Positions 14,379 to 22,227 of a DNA stretch of 45,075 bases are shown one piece after another. The notes beneath the pieces were generated by a model, which did not search any database, had not been told where the DNA came from, and saw only the letters and a list, made by a program, of their open reading frames with translations. Within the stretch, counting starts at the first letter, position 1; every line of letters starts with the position of its first letter. The translations under genes and the position numbers were made by a program. Origin of the DNA: a virus; the IMG/VR virus record IMGVR_UViG_3300046507_000088, positions 1 to 45,075 of that record, one strand, 5' to 3'.

Positions 14379-16823
14379 ATGAAAACGATTGACGATCAGC
14401 TTGAACTCGAACGCAACATGGTTCTCAAGGGTGCAGAGTACTACGAGCGAACCACTAAGGAAGCAGAGGATAAAGGACGAGGCGCACAGACCTCGTACGC
14501 CAACAGACTACTGCAAGAGTTCATGCAGCCTCTTATCGAGGCGCTGACCTCATTCGTTGATACAGCCAAGCCAGGTAAGCACGGCAAGGCGCGCACGCTT
14601 CTCAAGCGTGTCGCACCGGACAAGGCGATGTATCTTGCGATGCAGGCGGTGTTCAACTCGTTCACTCACGAGGCACCGCTTGCAGGCATCGCTACACGCA
14701 TCGGAAGAATGATCGAGGACGAGGTACGGTTCTCTCGCTTCCAAGAACTCCACGGTGACTACTACTCAGCCATCAAGAAGGACTTCGCCCGCAAGGGTAC
14801 GAAGGACTACCGTTACATGCACCGCGTTCTAACGCACAAGGCTAACGAACTGGCCGACGAGTGGGTGGAGTGGACTGTTGCTGAGCGTGCTGAAGTTGGC
14901 ATGAAGCTGGTGGACGTGATCCTGACGGGCACGGACCTGATGGACAAGCGGCAGTTCAATCAGCATGGCAAGACACGCACGCTTCTGGTGCCGACCGAGA
15001 GCGCTAAGAAGTGGATCGAGGATCACAAAGAGTTCTCCAAGTTCCTCTTCCCCGATAAGATGCCGTGCGTCATCCAACCGGATGATTGGACAGGCTTGAA
15101 CCAAGGCGGCTACTACAGCCCTGAGCTTCGGCAGTCTACACCGATGGTGAAGACGAGCGGCAAGCGACACAGGCAGCATGTACAGGCCGGTGATCTTGGT
15201 GCAACGGCTGAAGCGTTGAACGCGCTGCAAGCCGTGCAGTGGACCGTGAACAGCGAAGTGCTGGCGGTCGTGGTCGCCTGCTGGAACGCGAACCTGCGTA
15301 TCGGCATGCCGCAGAAAGACCCGCTGACAATTCCACCGAGCCCTGTTGCGAAGCGCGACACGGAGCTTACGGAAGAAGAACAGGAGAAGCTCACTGACTG
15401 GAAGCACGAAGCAGCAGAGATACACACGCAGGAGAAAGAGCGACGCAGCAAGTCTTTTCAGACAGCACGGGTTATCCGTCTTGCCAGTGAATACCAGCAC
15501 CACGAAGCTTTCTGGTATGTCTGGTACGCTGATAGTCGTGGACGATTTTATCCCACCACTGCGGGCTTCAATCCTCAAGGATCAGACCTCTCTAAAGGAC
15601 TGTTGCGGCCGTACGTCGGTAAGCCGCTTGGCGTTACAGGCTGGTACTGGTTCAGAGTAACCGGCGCGAACAAGTTCGGTAACGACAAGATCAGCTATGA
15701 CGAAAGGGTGAAGTGGGTTGACGATAACAAAGAGTTCTTCCTGCGAGCAGCGAACGATCCGCTCAGTCATACCGACGTGTGGGCGAACGCAGACAAACCT
15801 TGGCAATTCCTCGGGTGGCTGTTCGAGTACAGAGACGCCATTGCGCTCGATGCACTCGGCATCGGAGCAGACAAGTTCGTCTCTCATACAGCCAATGGTC
15901 TCGACGGAACTTGCAACGGCCTTCAGCACTTCTCTGCAATGCTTAGAGACGCAACGGGAGGCGCTGCGACGAACCTTATTCCTGCCGCTGTACCTGCTGA
16001 CATATACACGGCGGTAGCCAGGGTCTGCACCAGCACATTGCGCGGCGCGGATGCGGAGACCGAAGACATCGACTGGCTCTCGCTATGGATCGCCTTCATC
16101 GACAAGCACGGTGACGGCACGATACCTCGTAAGTGTGCCAAGCGGCCGGTGATGACACTGCCATACGGATCGACCCGACAGTCATGCACGAAGTACATCT
16201 TCGAGTACATCATGGAGACCGACCGCGAACACTTTCCCGGTAACTTCAAAGCCGCATGCTGGCTGACGCCGCATCTTTGGAAGGCAATCGGAGAGGTGGT
16301 TGTCGCCGCTAGGGACGCGATGGGATGGCTTCAGAAGTGCGCGGGTGTATTGTCCAAGGGCAACGAGCCGATCACGTGGAAGGCTCCTGACGGCTTCCCT
16401 GTGTATCAGGGGACGCGGGTTATCCAGTCAACCAAGATCGACACACAGCTAGGCGGGCGCTTCCAGCTTCGCATTGGGAGCTTCACCGACGAGATCGACA
16501 AGAACCGCCAGCGCAACGCGGTGAGCCCGAACTTCGTTCACTCACAGGACGCTGCGCACATGCGGGCAGTTGTGAGGCGCTGCAAGGCGGAAGGCATTCT
16601 TCCGCTAGCCTTCATCCATGACGACTTCGGAACGCACGCCGCTGATACTGAGCGACTGCATGCGATCATACGTGAGACCTTCGTTGAGCTTTATACAAGC
16701 CACGATCCGCTGCGAGCGTTAGCTGCACAGTACGAGGATACGGAGTTTGAACTGCCGGAACTGCCTGCTTACGGCACGCTCGATATTCAGAGCGTCAAGC
16801 AGAGCGCGTACTTCTTCGGCTAG
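14379..16823 (+). CDS. Single-subunit T7-like RNA polymerase
   Basis: 814 residues. Catalytic motifs: A, GLDGTCNGLQHFS near 508 (Asp equivalent to T7 D537); B, RPVMTLPYGSTRQSC near 590-600 (Lys/Tyr region equivalent to T7 K631-Y639); C, FIHDDFGTH near 745 (equivalent to D812). It ends in an aromatic tail (AYFFG), as T7 RNAP ends in FAFA. It should transcribe from the five CCTCCCTATT-type promoters. Sitting just before the virion genes and after the replication genes is the phiKMV arrangement, so the upstream genes must be first transcribed by host RNA polymerase. Confidence 0.95.
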   Translation: MKTIDDQLELERNMVLKGAEYYERTTKEAEDKGRGAQTSYANRLLQEFMQPLIEALTSFVDTAKPGKHGKARTLLKRVAPDKAMYLAMQAVFNSFTHEAPLAGIATRIGRMIEDEVRFSRFQELHGDYYSAIKKDFARKGTKDYRYMHRVLTHKANELADEWVEWTVAERAEVGMKLVDVILTGTDLMDKRQFNQHGKTRTLLVPTESAKKWIEDHKEFSKFLFPDKMPCVIQPDDWTGLNQGGYYSPELRQSTPMVKTSGKRHRQHVQAGDLGATAEALNALQAVQWTVNSEVLAVVVACWNANLRIGMPQKDPLTIPPSPVAKRDTELTEEEQEKLTDWKHEAAEIHTQEKERRSKSFQTARVIRLASEYQHHEAFWYVWYADSRGRFYPTTAGFNPQGSDLSKGLLRPYVGKPLGVTGWYWFRVTGANKFGNDKISYDERVKWVDDNKEFFLRAANDPLSHTDVWANADKPWQFLGWLFEYRDAIALDALGIGADKFVSHTANGLDGTCNGLQHFSAMLRDATGGAATNLIPAAVPADIYTAVARVCTSTLRGADAETEDIDWLSLWIAFIDKHGDGTIPRKCAKRPVMTLPYGSTRQSCTKYIFEYIMETDREHFPGNFKAACWLTPHLWKAIGEVVVAARDAMGWLQKCAGVLSKGNEPITWKAPDGFPVYQGTRVIQSTKIDTQLGGRFQLRIGSFTDEIDKNRQRNAVSPNFVHSQDAAHMRAVVRRCKAEGILPLAFIHDDFGTHAADTERLHAIIRETFVELYTSHDPLRALAAQYEDTEFELPELPAYGTLDIQSVKQSAYFFG

Positions 16824-16825
16824 GT

Positions 16826-16850
16826 TCCTCCCTATTAGATAAAAGAAGTT
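16826..16850 (+). promoter_or_regulatory. Phage RNA polymerase promoter P2
   Basis: TTCCTCCCTATTAGATAAAAG directly follows the RNAP stop codon. It keeps CCTCCCTATTAGA but lacks the GGAG of the other copies, so it may be weaker or differ in start site. GTTCC (16825-16829 region) can pair with GGAAC around 16858, a loose hairpin around the promoter. It would drive the virion genes. Confidence 0.65.
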
Positions 16851-16866
16851 TTTCAAGGAACGTATA

Positions 16867-17022
16867 TTGAGCTACCAAGAATTGTCCGACGAGGACAAGT
16901 TAGAGGAAGCAATTCGTTTCGTCGCTATGGGCCAGCCTCTGCCAGAGACCTTAGATCGGTTTCTGAAAGAGGCTGGCTTGTACGAGGCGATCCTGCATCC
17001 AGTCCAATGCCTTCGTACGTAG
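16867..17022 (+). CDS. Small protein after RNAP, 51 aa
   Basis: TTG 16867 with AAGGA at about 16856-16860. The product is acidic and helical (SYQELSDEDKLEEAIRFVAM then PLPETLDRFLKEAGLY). It is the first gene after P2 and overlaps the next ORF by 16 nt. Unknown function; in T7-like phages this position often holds short proteins made together with the head-tail genes. Confidence 0.55.
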   Translation: MSYQELSDEDKLEEAIRFVAMGQPLPETLDRFLKEAGLYEAILHPVQCLRT

Positions 17023-17258
17023 GCGCAGTTGCAATACCCCCGGTATCAGAAGAGTTCGTGAAGGCGCTGTGTGCAGCCTTCCGACCATTCGAGATCAAAC
17101 CGGGTTTCGACCGTGACGAGCTTATGCAGTCAACGGGAGAGCAGCGCGTCATCGAGTGGATCATACATCACGCTGCACGTGGTCGCACCGTAACGGGTGA
17201 GCCGAGTGCACTGCGCGAGACCACTCCAACAGGAGCCATTGTAAAACTGGGGACGTAA
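17007..17258 (+). CDS. Conserved-type small protein upstream of virion genes, 83 aa
   Basis: Pattern VSEEFVKALCAAFRPFEIKP and GEQRVIEWIIHHA, reminiscent of a small protein often encoded just before the portal in T7-like podoviruses. No known function. Stop overlaps the acetyltransferase ATG. Confidence 0.6.
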   Translation: MPSYVGAVAIPPVSEEFVKALCAAFRPFEIKPGFDRDELMQSTGEQRVIEWIIHHAARGRTVTGEPSALRETTPTGAIVKLGT

Positions 17259-17701
17259 TGCTTCGTCCAATCAAGGTCGAGGACATCGGCCTTATCATTG
17301 AAATGCTTCACGCGTTACACGTCGAGAGCCCGCACTACAACAAGGTGCAGCCCGACGAAGAGTACGTTAGTACGACACTCGCTACTATGATTGAGCAGCC
17401 CAACTTCATTGGGTGCATTGATAGCGATCTTCGCGGCTTCATGTTCGGCACTGCGAACCTCACTTGGTTCGAGAACGAACTCAACGCCTACGAACTCTTG
17501 CTCTACATCCTCCCCGAATACAGAGGCGGTCTACTGGCCGCAAGACTGATACGACAATTCGAGAAAGACGCTCAGCGTCTGAATTGCATTCACGTACGCG
17601 CGGGCACTAGCACGCGCATTCGCACTGAGGAAGTTCTGAGACTGTACGAGCGGCTTGGCTACACGCGCGAGGCCAACACCGTATCTAAAAGGATAAACTG
17701 A
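17258..17701 (+). CDS. GNAT-family N-acetyltransferase
   Basis: 147 residues. GNAT fold: MLRPIKVEDIGLIIEML (beta1-alpha1), YILPEYRGGLLAARLIRQFE near 87-106 as acetyl-CoA-binding motif A (the R-G-x-x-A variant of Q/RxxGxG/A), and LYERLGYTREANTVSKRI at the C-terminus. It should transfer an acetyl group to a protein N-terminus or side chain, or a small molecule. Its place between RNA polymerase and portal suggests acetylation of a phage or host protein in mid/late infection; target unknown. Confidence 0.8.
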   Translation: MLRPIKVEDIGLIIEMLHALHVESPHYNKVQPDEEYVSTTLATMIEQPNFIGCIDSDLRGFMFGTANLTWFENELNAYELLLYILPEYRGGLLAARLIRQFEKDAQRLNCIHVRAGTSTRIRTEEVLRLYERLGYTREANTVSKRIN

Positions 17702-17702
17702 T

Positions 17703-17963
17703 TTGTGCGATCCACTTACCGGCCTCGTAGCCGGTGTTCTGCCGATGCTACTCGGCGGGAGCAAGGATACTCCTGCACCACCGCCGCCTGTGATCCAGCC
17801 CACTCCACCGTCAACCGCGCGTACGCCCGGTGCAGACGTAAAGGTTGGTGACGGTGCTGTGTCGTCTTCGAACGGCTCCACTCCTGACTACCAGGGCTTC
17901 AATGAGAAGCGGGTGTTCGGCAAGCCGCTCGGCGGTCTCGGTAAGGGCGGACTGGGCCTGTAA
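17703..17963 (+). CDS. Small virion/tail-assembly candidate, Pro/Gly-rich
   Basis: 86 residues from TTG 17703, with AAAGGA upstream. N-terminus CDPLTGLVAGVLPMLLGG is hydrophobic, followed by a Pro-rich stretch (PAPPPPVIQPTPPS) and a Gly-rich end (LGGLGKGGLGL). T7 has its small assembly protein gp7.3 at this position just before the portal. Overlaps the portal gene by TAATG. Structural role is inferred from synteny only. Confidence 0.5.
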   Translation: MCDPLTGLVAGVLPMLLGGSKDTPAPPPPVIQPTPPSTARTPGADVKVGDGAVSSSNGSTPDYQGFNEKRVFGKPLGGLGKGGLGL

Positions 17964-19543
17964 TGGCTGAAGCCTCCGCACCGAAGGGCTCGTTGCAGCA
18001 CAGGTGGGACCAACTAGACGGCAAGAAGAGTAGCCTCAAGACGCGGAGCGAACAGTACGCAAAGTGGACGCTGCCGTTCCTGTTCCCCGAACAGACTGGC
18101 ACGCAAGACACTTCCGAGAGACAACTGAGCAACGACAGCATCGGCGCACGCGCCGTGAACCATCTGTCAAACAAGGTCGTCACTACACTCTTCCGTCCGC
18201 AAGGTCCGTTCTTCCGTCTCACGCTGAGCCAAGAGCAACAGAAGAAGATCAGGGCGCTCACGCAGGGCCAAGACAAGGCCGCCATCGCTGAGCTTACCAC
18301 GAAGATCGACAACGAACTCCAAGCTTCCGAGAAAGAGGCGATGGAGTATCTGGACATGGTTGCGTACAGACCGCAGGGCACTATCGCTGCTCAGCTTCTG
18401 ATCACAACCGGCAACACTCTCATCTATCATCCAGAAGGCAAGCCTGTGCAGGTGTATAACCTGCGCGACTACTGTGTCGTGCGCGACCTTAGTGGCGTCG
18501 TCATCGAGATCATGACGCGAGAGTGCAAAGCGTTCGAGACCTTCAATACGAAAATTCAGGAACTGCTTCGAGGCAAGAAGCCTGAGTACGAGGACAGCAC
18601 CGACGTTACGGTGTACACTCAGATCAAGCTGCATGACGACGGCAAGTTCTATGCGAAGCAGGAAGCTGGCTTCGTCGAGATCGATACTGAAGATGCTAGC
18701 TGGCCTCGCGATGTTCTGCCGTGGGTGCCTCTGACGTGGACGCTTGTTCGCGGTGAGGACTATGGACGAGGACTAGTCGAGGACTACGCTGGCGCATTCC
18801 ACGCTATCGAAGTGCTCACGCAGTCTCTCGTGAACCTCGCTGCGATCATGGGTGACATCAAGTTCTTGGTGAACCCTGCGTCACTGATCGACGTGCCTAC
18901 GCTGAACAACTCAGATGCGGGCTCTTACCATAGCGGTAAGGAAGGCGACGTTACGGCTGTCAAGATGGACAAGTTCAACGACGCGAACTTCATCGTGACC
19001 ATGATCGAGCGCTACGAGAAACAGATCGCGCAAGCGTTCCTGCTGAACTCGTCTCTCACTCGTCAGGCCGAACGCGTCACTGCCGAAGAGATCAGGCTAC
19101 AGGCTAACGAACTCGAAATGTCCGTTGGCGGTATCTACTCGCGGCTGGCTCTGCAATGGCAGAAGCCTACGGCGTACATCACGCTAGACCATATCAAGTT
19201 CACTGGTATCTCGCAGGGCATCAAGCCTCAGATCATTACCGGCATGGACAGTCTCTCTCGACAGGGAGAGCTTGAGAATGTGGTGCAGTGGTTGAACTCG
19301 CTGGGCCTACTGAACAACGTGCCAGAAGACATTCGCGGTGTAATCGATCCGCTGAAGTTCGCTGCATACATGGCTACGAACCTGCAAGTCGAGCACGAGA
19401 AGTTCCTGTTCACTGAAACGCAGTTGCAGCAGAAGCAACAGCAGAACGAGACGATGCTCGCCAAACAAGAACAATACAAAGCTGCCGGTGCCGTTGCCCA
19501 AGAGGCCGGTAAGGCAGCAGTACAAGGATCACAAGCTGCATGA
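17963..19543 (+). CDS. Head-tail connector (portal) protein
   Basis: 526 residues, close to T7 gp8 (536). The family is recognisable from the N-terminus (WDQLDGKKSSLKTRSEQYAK, LPFLFPE), LSNKVVTTLFRPQGPFFRL, and the C-terminal Gln-rich segment (TETQLQQKQQQNETM). Twelve copies should form the ring through which DNA enters and leaves the capsid. Overlaps scaffold by ATGA. Confidence 0.92.
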   Translation: MAEASAPKGSLQHRWDQLDGKKSSLKTRSEQYAKWTLPFLFPEQTGTQDTSERQLSNDSIGARAVNHLSNKVVTTLFRPQGPFFRLTLSQEQQKKIRALTQGQDKAAIAELTTKIDNELQASEKEAMEYLDMVAYRPQGTIAAQLLITTGNTLIYHPEGKPVQVYNLRDYCVVRDLSGVVIEIMTRECKAFETFNTKIQELLRGKKPEYEDSTDVTVYTQIKLHDDGKFYAKQEAGFVEIDTEDASWPRDVLPWVPLTWTLVRGEDYGRGLVEDYAGAFHAIEVLTQSLVNLAAIMGDIKFLVNPASLIDVPTLNNSDAGSYHSGKEGDVTAVKMDKFNDANFIVTMIERYEKQIAQAFLLNSSLTRQAERVTAEEIRLQANELEMSVGGIYSRLALQWQKPTAYITLDHIKFTGISQGIKPQIITGMDSLSRQGELENVVQWLNSLGLLNNVPEDIRGVIDPLKFAAYMATNLQVEHEKFLFTETQLQQKQQQNETMLAKQEQYKAAGAVAQEAGKAAVQGSQAA

Positions 19544-20448
19544 CGACTGAAGCTACCGCCACTGAGAAGGCTCTTGCTTCGCAGGGCGCGACTGCTGAGA
19601 ACCTGGACGCGGGTGCTATCACTTCTGGTGATGGCATCCCGAAGGCTCCTCCTGAGCCGTCGAACGAGCCTGCTCCGAAGAAGGCCAAGCCGGAAGGCAT
19701 GGACGAGGAGCACGGCACAGACGGTAAGAAGGCTGAGCCGACCGCCGAAGAGAAGGCGGCTGCGGAGAAGGCTACAAAGGAAGCGGCTGACAAGGCTGCT
19801 GCTGCGGAGAAGGAAGCTGCGGGTCCGCTCAAGGACTACGTAGACTTCTCTGATAGCCCTGCTGCGGGCGCTGCGGTCAATCTGCTGAAGGAAGCAGGCA
19901 TTGGCCCGAACGAGGCGAACGGATACTTCGAGAAGGCGCTCAAGTCTGGCGACCTGAACGACGTGGACGTTAAGGGCCTCGAAGCCAAGCTCGGCAAGGA
20001 CAAGGCTACGCTCGTCATGGCCGGTGTCACTGCGCACTACAACGCGCTGGCTGAGAAGCATGCGGCGTCTGTCAAGGCAGTGCACGAAGTCTTCAATGGA
20101 CAGAAGAACTGGGAGACTGTGCGCGACTGGGCACAGGCTGCTGAGAAGGCTGACCCCAAGGTCAAGGCACAGGTCAATGCGATCCGTGGCATGCTCGACG
20201 AGGGCGGCTTCCGTGCAGAGGCGGGCGCTCGCGAGTTGCTGCGCATGTACAACGCTGCTCCGAACGTGAAGGGCCTCGGCACCGCGAAGCTGGCTACTGG
20301 TGACAGCACTGGCTCGGTGATCGGTACGCACCTCAATCGCGCTGACTATCTCGCTGAACTCAAAGCTGCGCATGGGCGCAATGCGTCGCGTGCTGAAATT
20401 CAGGCGCTCGATGCGCGCCGCCGCGCTGGTAAAGCTGCGGGCATCTAA
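19540..20448 (+). CDS. Capsid assembly scaffolding protein
   Basis: 302 residues, same size class as T7 gp9 (307). Strongly charged, with an Ala/Glu/Lys-rich coiled-coil region at about 60-100 and a C-terminal basic helix (YLAELKAAHGRNASRAEIQA) of the kind that binds capsid protein. Lies between portal and capsid as expected. It should shape the procapsid and then leave it. Confidence 0.88.
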   Translation: MTTEATATEKALASQGATAENLDAGAITSGDGIPKAPPEPSNEPAPKKAKPEGMDEEHGTDGKKAEPTAEEKAAAEKATKEAADKAAAAEKEAAGPLKDYVDFSDSPAAGAAVNLLKEAGIGPNEANGYFEKALKSGDLNDVDVKGLEAKLGKDKATLVMAGVTAHYNALAEKHAASVKAVHEVFNGQKNWETVRDWAQAAEKADPKVKAQVNAIRGMLDEGGFRAEAGARELLRMYNAAPNVKGLGTAKLATGDSTGSVIGTHLNRADYLAELKAAHGRNASRAEIQALDARRRAGKAAGI

Positions 20449-20464
20449 CCCAACCATTATGCAG

Positions 20465-20531
20465 ACTGGCCGCTGTACCTCCCTATTAGGAGATACAGCG
20501 GTTCCAGTGCGGAGAGCACGAAGCACTCCGC
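20465..20531 (+). promoter_or_regulatory. Phage promoter P3 embedded in a long hairpin, plus second hairpin
   Basis: The core CCTCCCTATTAGGAGATACA is at 20478-20497. 20465-20477 pairs with 20494-20508 (13 bp with a TT bulge), and inside it CTCC (20479-20482) pairs with GGAG (20489-20492) around CTATTA. A second hairpin pairs GCGGAG (20509-20514) with CTCCGC (20526-20531). Promoter for the capsid gene by position; in read-through RNA the hairpin would be a substrate for RNase III-type processing. Confidence 0.8.
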
Positions 20532-20557
20532 TGTGTACAATCCTATAGGATACTTTA

Positions 20558-21532
20558 TTGTCTTACGAAATTCCCGGTCCTGAGCTTTCTGACGTTGGCG
20601 TGGACCTGCTGCTTGATCAGTACGGCGGCGAAGTCGAGGCTCAGTTCAAGAAGTCCGCTATCATGCGGCAGTACGCGAAGGTTCGTCCTGTTCGCGGTAC
20701 TGACACCATTACGAACAACCGCGTTGGTCGGACCACGCTGAAGGCACTGACGGCCGGTGTTCGTCCGCAGGCTGACGCTACGCCGTTCGGTAAGGTCTCG
20801 CTGACCGTCGATACGGTCGTGCTGGCCCGTGACAATCGCTCGATGCTGAATGACCTTCAGATCCATTTCGATGCGCGCATGGAGCTTGCGCAGGATCACG
20901 GTAAGGAGCTTGGCTTCTTCTTCGATCAGGCGTTCATCATCATGGGCATCAAGGGCTCGAAGGCTGCGGCCCCGGTCCTCGGTGACGGCACTGCTTCGAA
21001 GCAGTCGATTGGCGCTGGCAAGAATACCACGCTCGCTTCGGCTGGTGACGAACTCGATCCCGACAAGCTGGCGAAGGCCATTCAGGGCATCATCGTCGCG
21101 ATGGAAGAGGAAGAAATTCCGGTTGAAGAACTGATCGTCTTCGTTCGTCCGACGCACTTTCAGGTGCTGCTCGACAACAACAAGCTGTTGTCCCGTGACT
21201 TCGCGGCCGGTAACGGTGACTATGCGAAGGGCATCATCTACGAGATCAACGGTGCGCGCATCGTCAAGACCGCCCGCATTCCCAAGGCTGCTATCGTTGG
21301 TCACTACCTGTCCAACGCTACCAACGGCAACGCGTACGACGTGTCCGCGACCGAAGCCAAGGCTGTGGCCGTGATCCTGCATCCGAAGTCGCTGCTCGCC
21401 GGTGAGACCATTCCGCTTACGAGCGACGTGTGGTTCAACCGTGAAGAGAAGCAGTGGTTCATCGATAGCTTCCTTGCGTTCGGTGTCTCGGTCAATCGCC
21501 CCGACGTGTGCGGAGCCGTGTTCAAGGCGTAA
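20558..21532 (+). CDS. Major capsid protein
   Basis: 324 residues from TTG 20558 (weak AGGA upstream at 20547-20550); no in-frame ATG is available nearby. T7 gp10-type features: SYEIPGPELSDVG start, the positively charged assembly region (FKKSAIMRQYAKVRPVRG), VLARDNRSMLNDLQIHFDAR, and KQWFIDSFLAFGVSVNRPD near the C-terminus. It forms the HK97-fold shell. It is preceded by promoter P3 and followed by a strong terminator, giving high expression like T7 gene 10. A TTG start for the most abundant protein is unusual. Confidence 0.92.
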   Translation: MSYEIPGPELSDVGVDLLLDQYGGEVEAQFKKSAIMRQYAKVRPVRGTDTITNNRVGRTTLKALTAGVRPQADATPFGKVSLTVDTVVLARDNRSMLNDLQIHFDARMELAQDHGKELGFFFDQAFIIMGIKGSKAAAPVLGDGTASKQSIGAGKNTTLASAGDELDPDKLAKAIQGIIVAMEEEEIPVEELIVFVRPTHFQVLLDNNKLLSRDFAAGNGDYAKGIIYEINGARIVKTARIPKAAIVGHYLSNATNGNAYDVSATEAKAVAVILHPKSLLAGETIPLTSDVWFNREEKQWFIDSFLAFGVSVNRPDVCGAVFKA

Positions 21533-21556
21533 GCCTGAACCTAACTACACCAATTC

Positions 21557-21589
21557 GCCCGGTCGCTCATTTGAGTGGCCGGGCATTTT
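21557..21589 (+). terminator. Strong terminator after capsid gene (T-phi-like)
   Basis: GCCCGGTCGCTC (21557-21568) pairs with GAGTGGCCGGGC (21573-21584), 12 bp including two G-T pairs, with loop ATTT. It is followed by ATTTTG. In T7 the T-phi terminator lies at exactly this position after gene 10. Confidence 0.88.
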
Positions 21590-21603
21590 GCATAGGAAAC
21601 AAA

Positions 21604-22227
21604 GTGGACCGCGCTACAATCATTAACTCGATGCTTTCCGTGGTTGGAGAGAGCGGAGTAAGTTCTATCACGTCAACGCATCCATCAGTGCAGACCGCTG
21701 CACGCATTCTGGAAACTGTTGACGTAGACTTCCAGCAGACCGGCTGGTGGTTCAACCGCGAATACAATCTAACGCTGGTCTCCAATTCAGAGGGACGCGT
21801 TACTGTCCCTGCATCCGCACTCGACGTTCGTATCTCGGATATCATGTGCAAGCAGCCGAACGAGAAGCTCCGCTACACGCGTAGGGGCAACTTCCTGTAC
21901 GACGCTATCAAGCACACGGACATTCTGAGTAAGAGTGTGCAGGTTGATCTTGTCGTGCGTCTGCCGATTGAGAGCCTGCCGTCCGTGGCCGCAAGCTACG
22001 TGATGCACAAGGCGCGTCGCGATATGTACCTCGACGACGACGGCGACAGCTTCAAGACGGAGAAGCTTGAGAACGATCTTGCGATTGCATTCCAGAAGGT
22101 GAAGGCGACTGAGCTTAAGATGCTCGCAGTAAACGCACTGGATAGCCCAGCGGCACGCACGCTGCTGTCAGGCATCGGCTCTGGCTCGTCCCGCAATCCG
22201 CGCCTGATCGGTGGGCTCATTCGATGA
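21604..22227 (+). CDS. Tail tubular protein A
   Basis: 207 residues from GTG 21604 with AGGAAA upstream; T7 gp11 has 196. The family pattern is present: ATIINSMLSVVGESGVSS near the start, VDVDFQQTGWWFNREYN near 40-56, and a basic MHKARRDMYLDDDGDSFKT block. It forms the upper ring of the tail tube attached to the portal. Overlaps the next gene by ATGA. Confidence 0.88.
   Translation: MDRATIINSMLSVVGESGVSSITSTHPSVQTAARILETVDVDFQQTGWWFNREYNLTLVSNSEGRVTVPASALDVRISDIMCKQPNEKLRYTRRGNFLYDAIKHTDILSKSVQVDLVVRLPIESLPSVAASYVMHKARRDMYLDDDGDSFKTEKLENDLAIAFQKVKATELKMLAVNALDSPAARTLLSGIGSGSSRNPRLIGGLIR

Noticed and set aside
16826-16865. Terminator after the RNA polymerase gene (TTTTT run at about 16850)
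   Set aside because: The T-run is preceded only by a very loose 5-bp stem; the position fits promoter P2 better than a terminator.
19228-20526. 432-aa minus-strand ORF
   Set aside because: Antisense of portal and scaffold genes; Ser/Arg/Leu-rich with no motifs.
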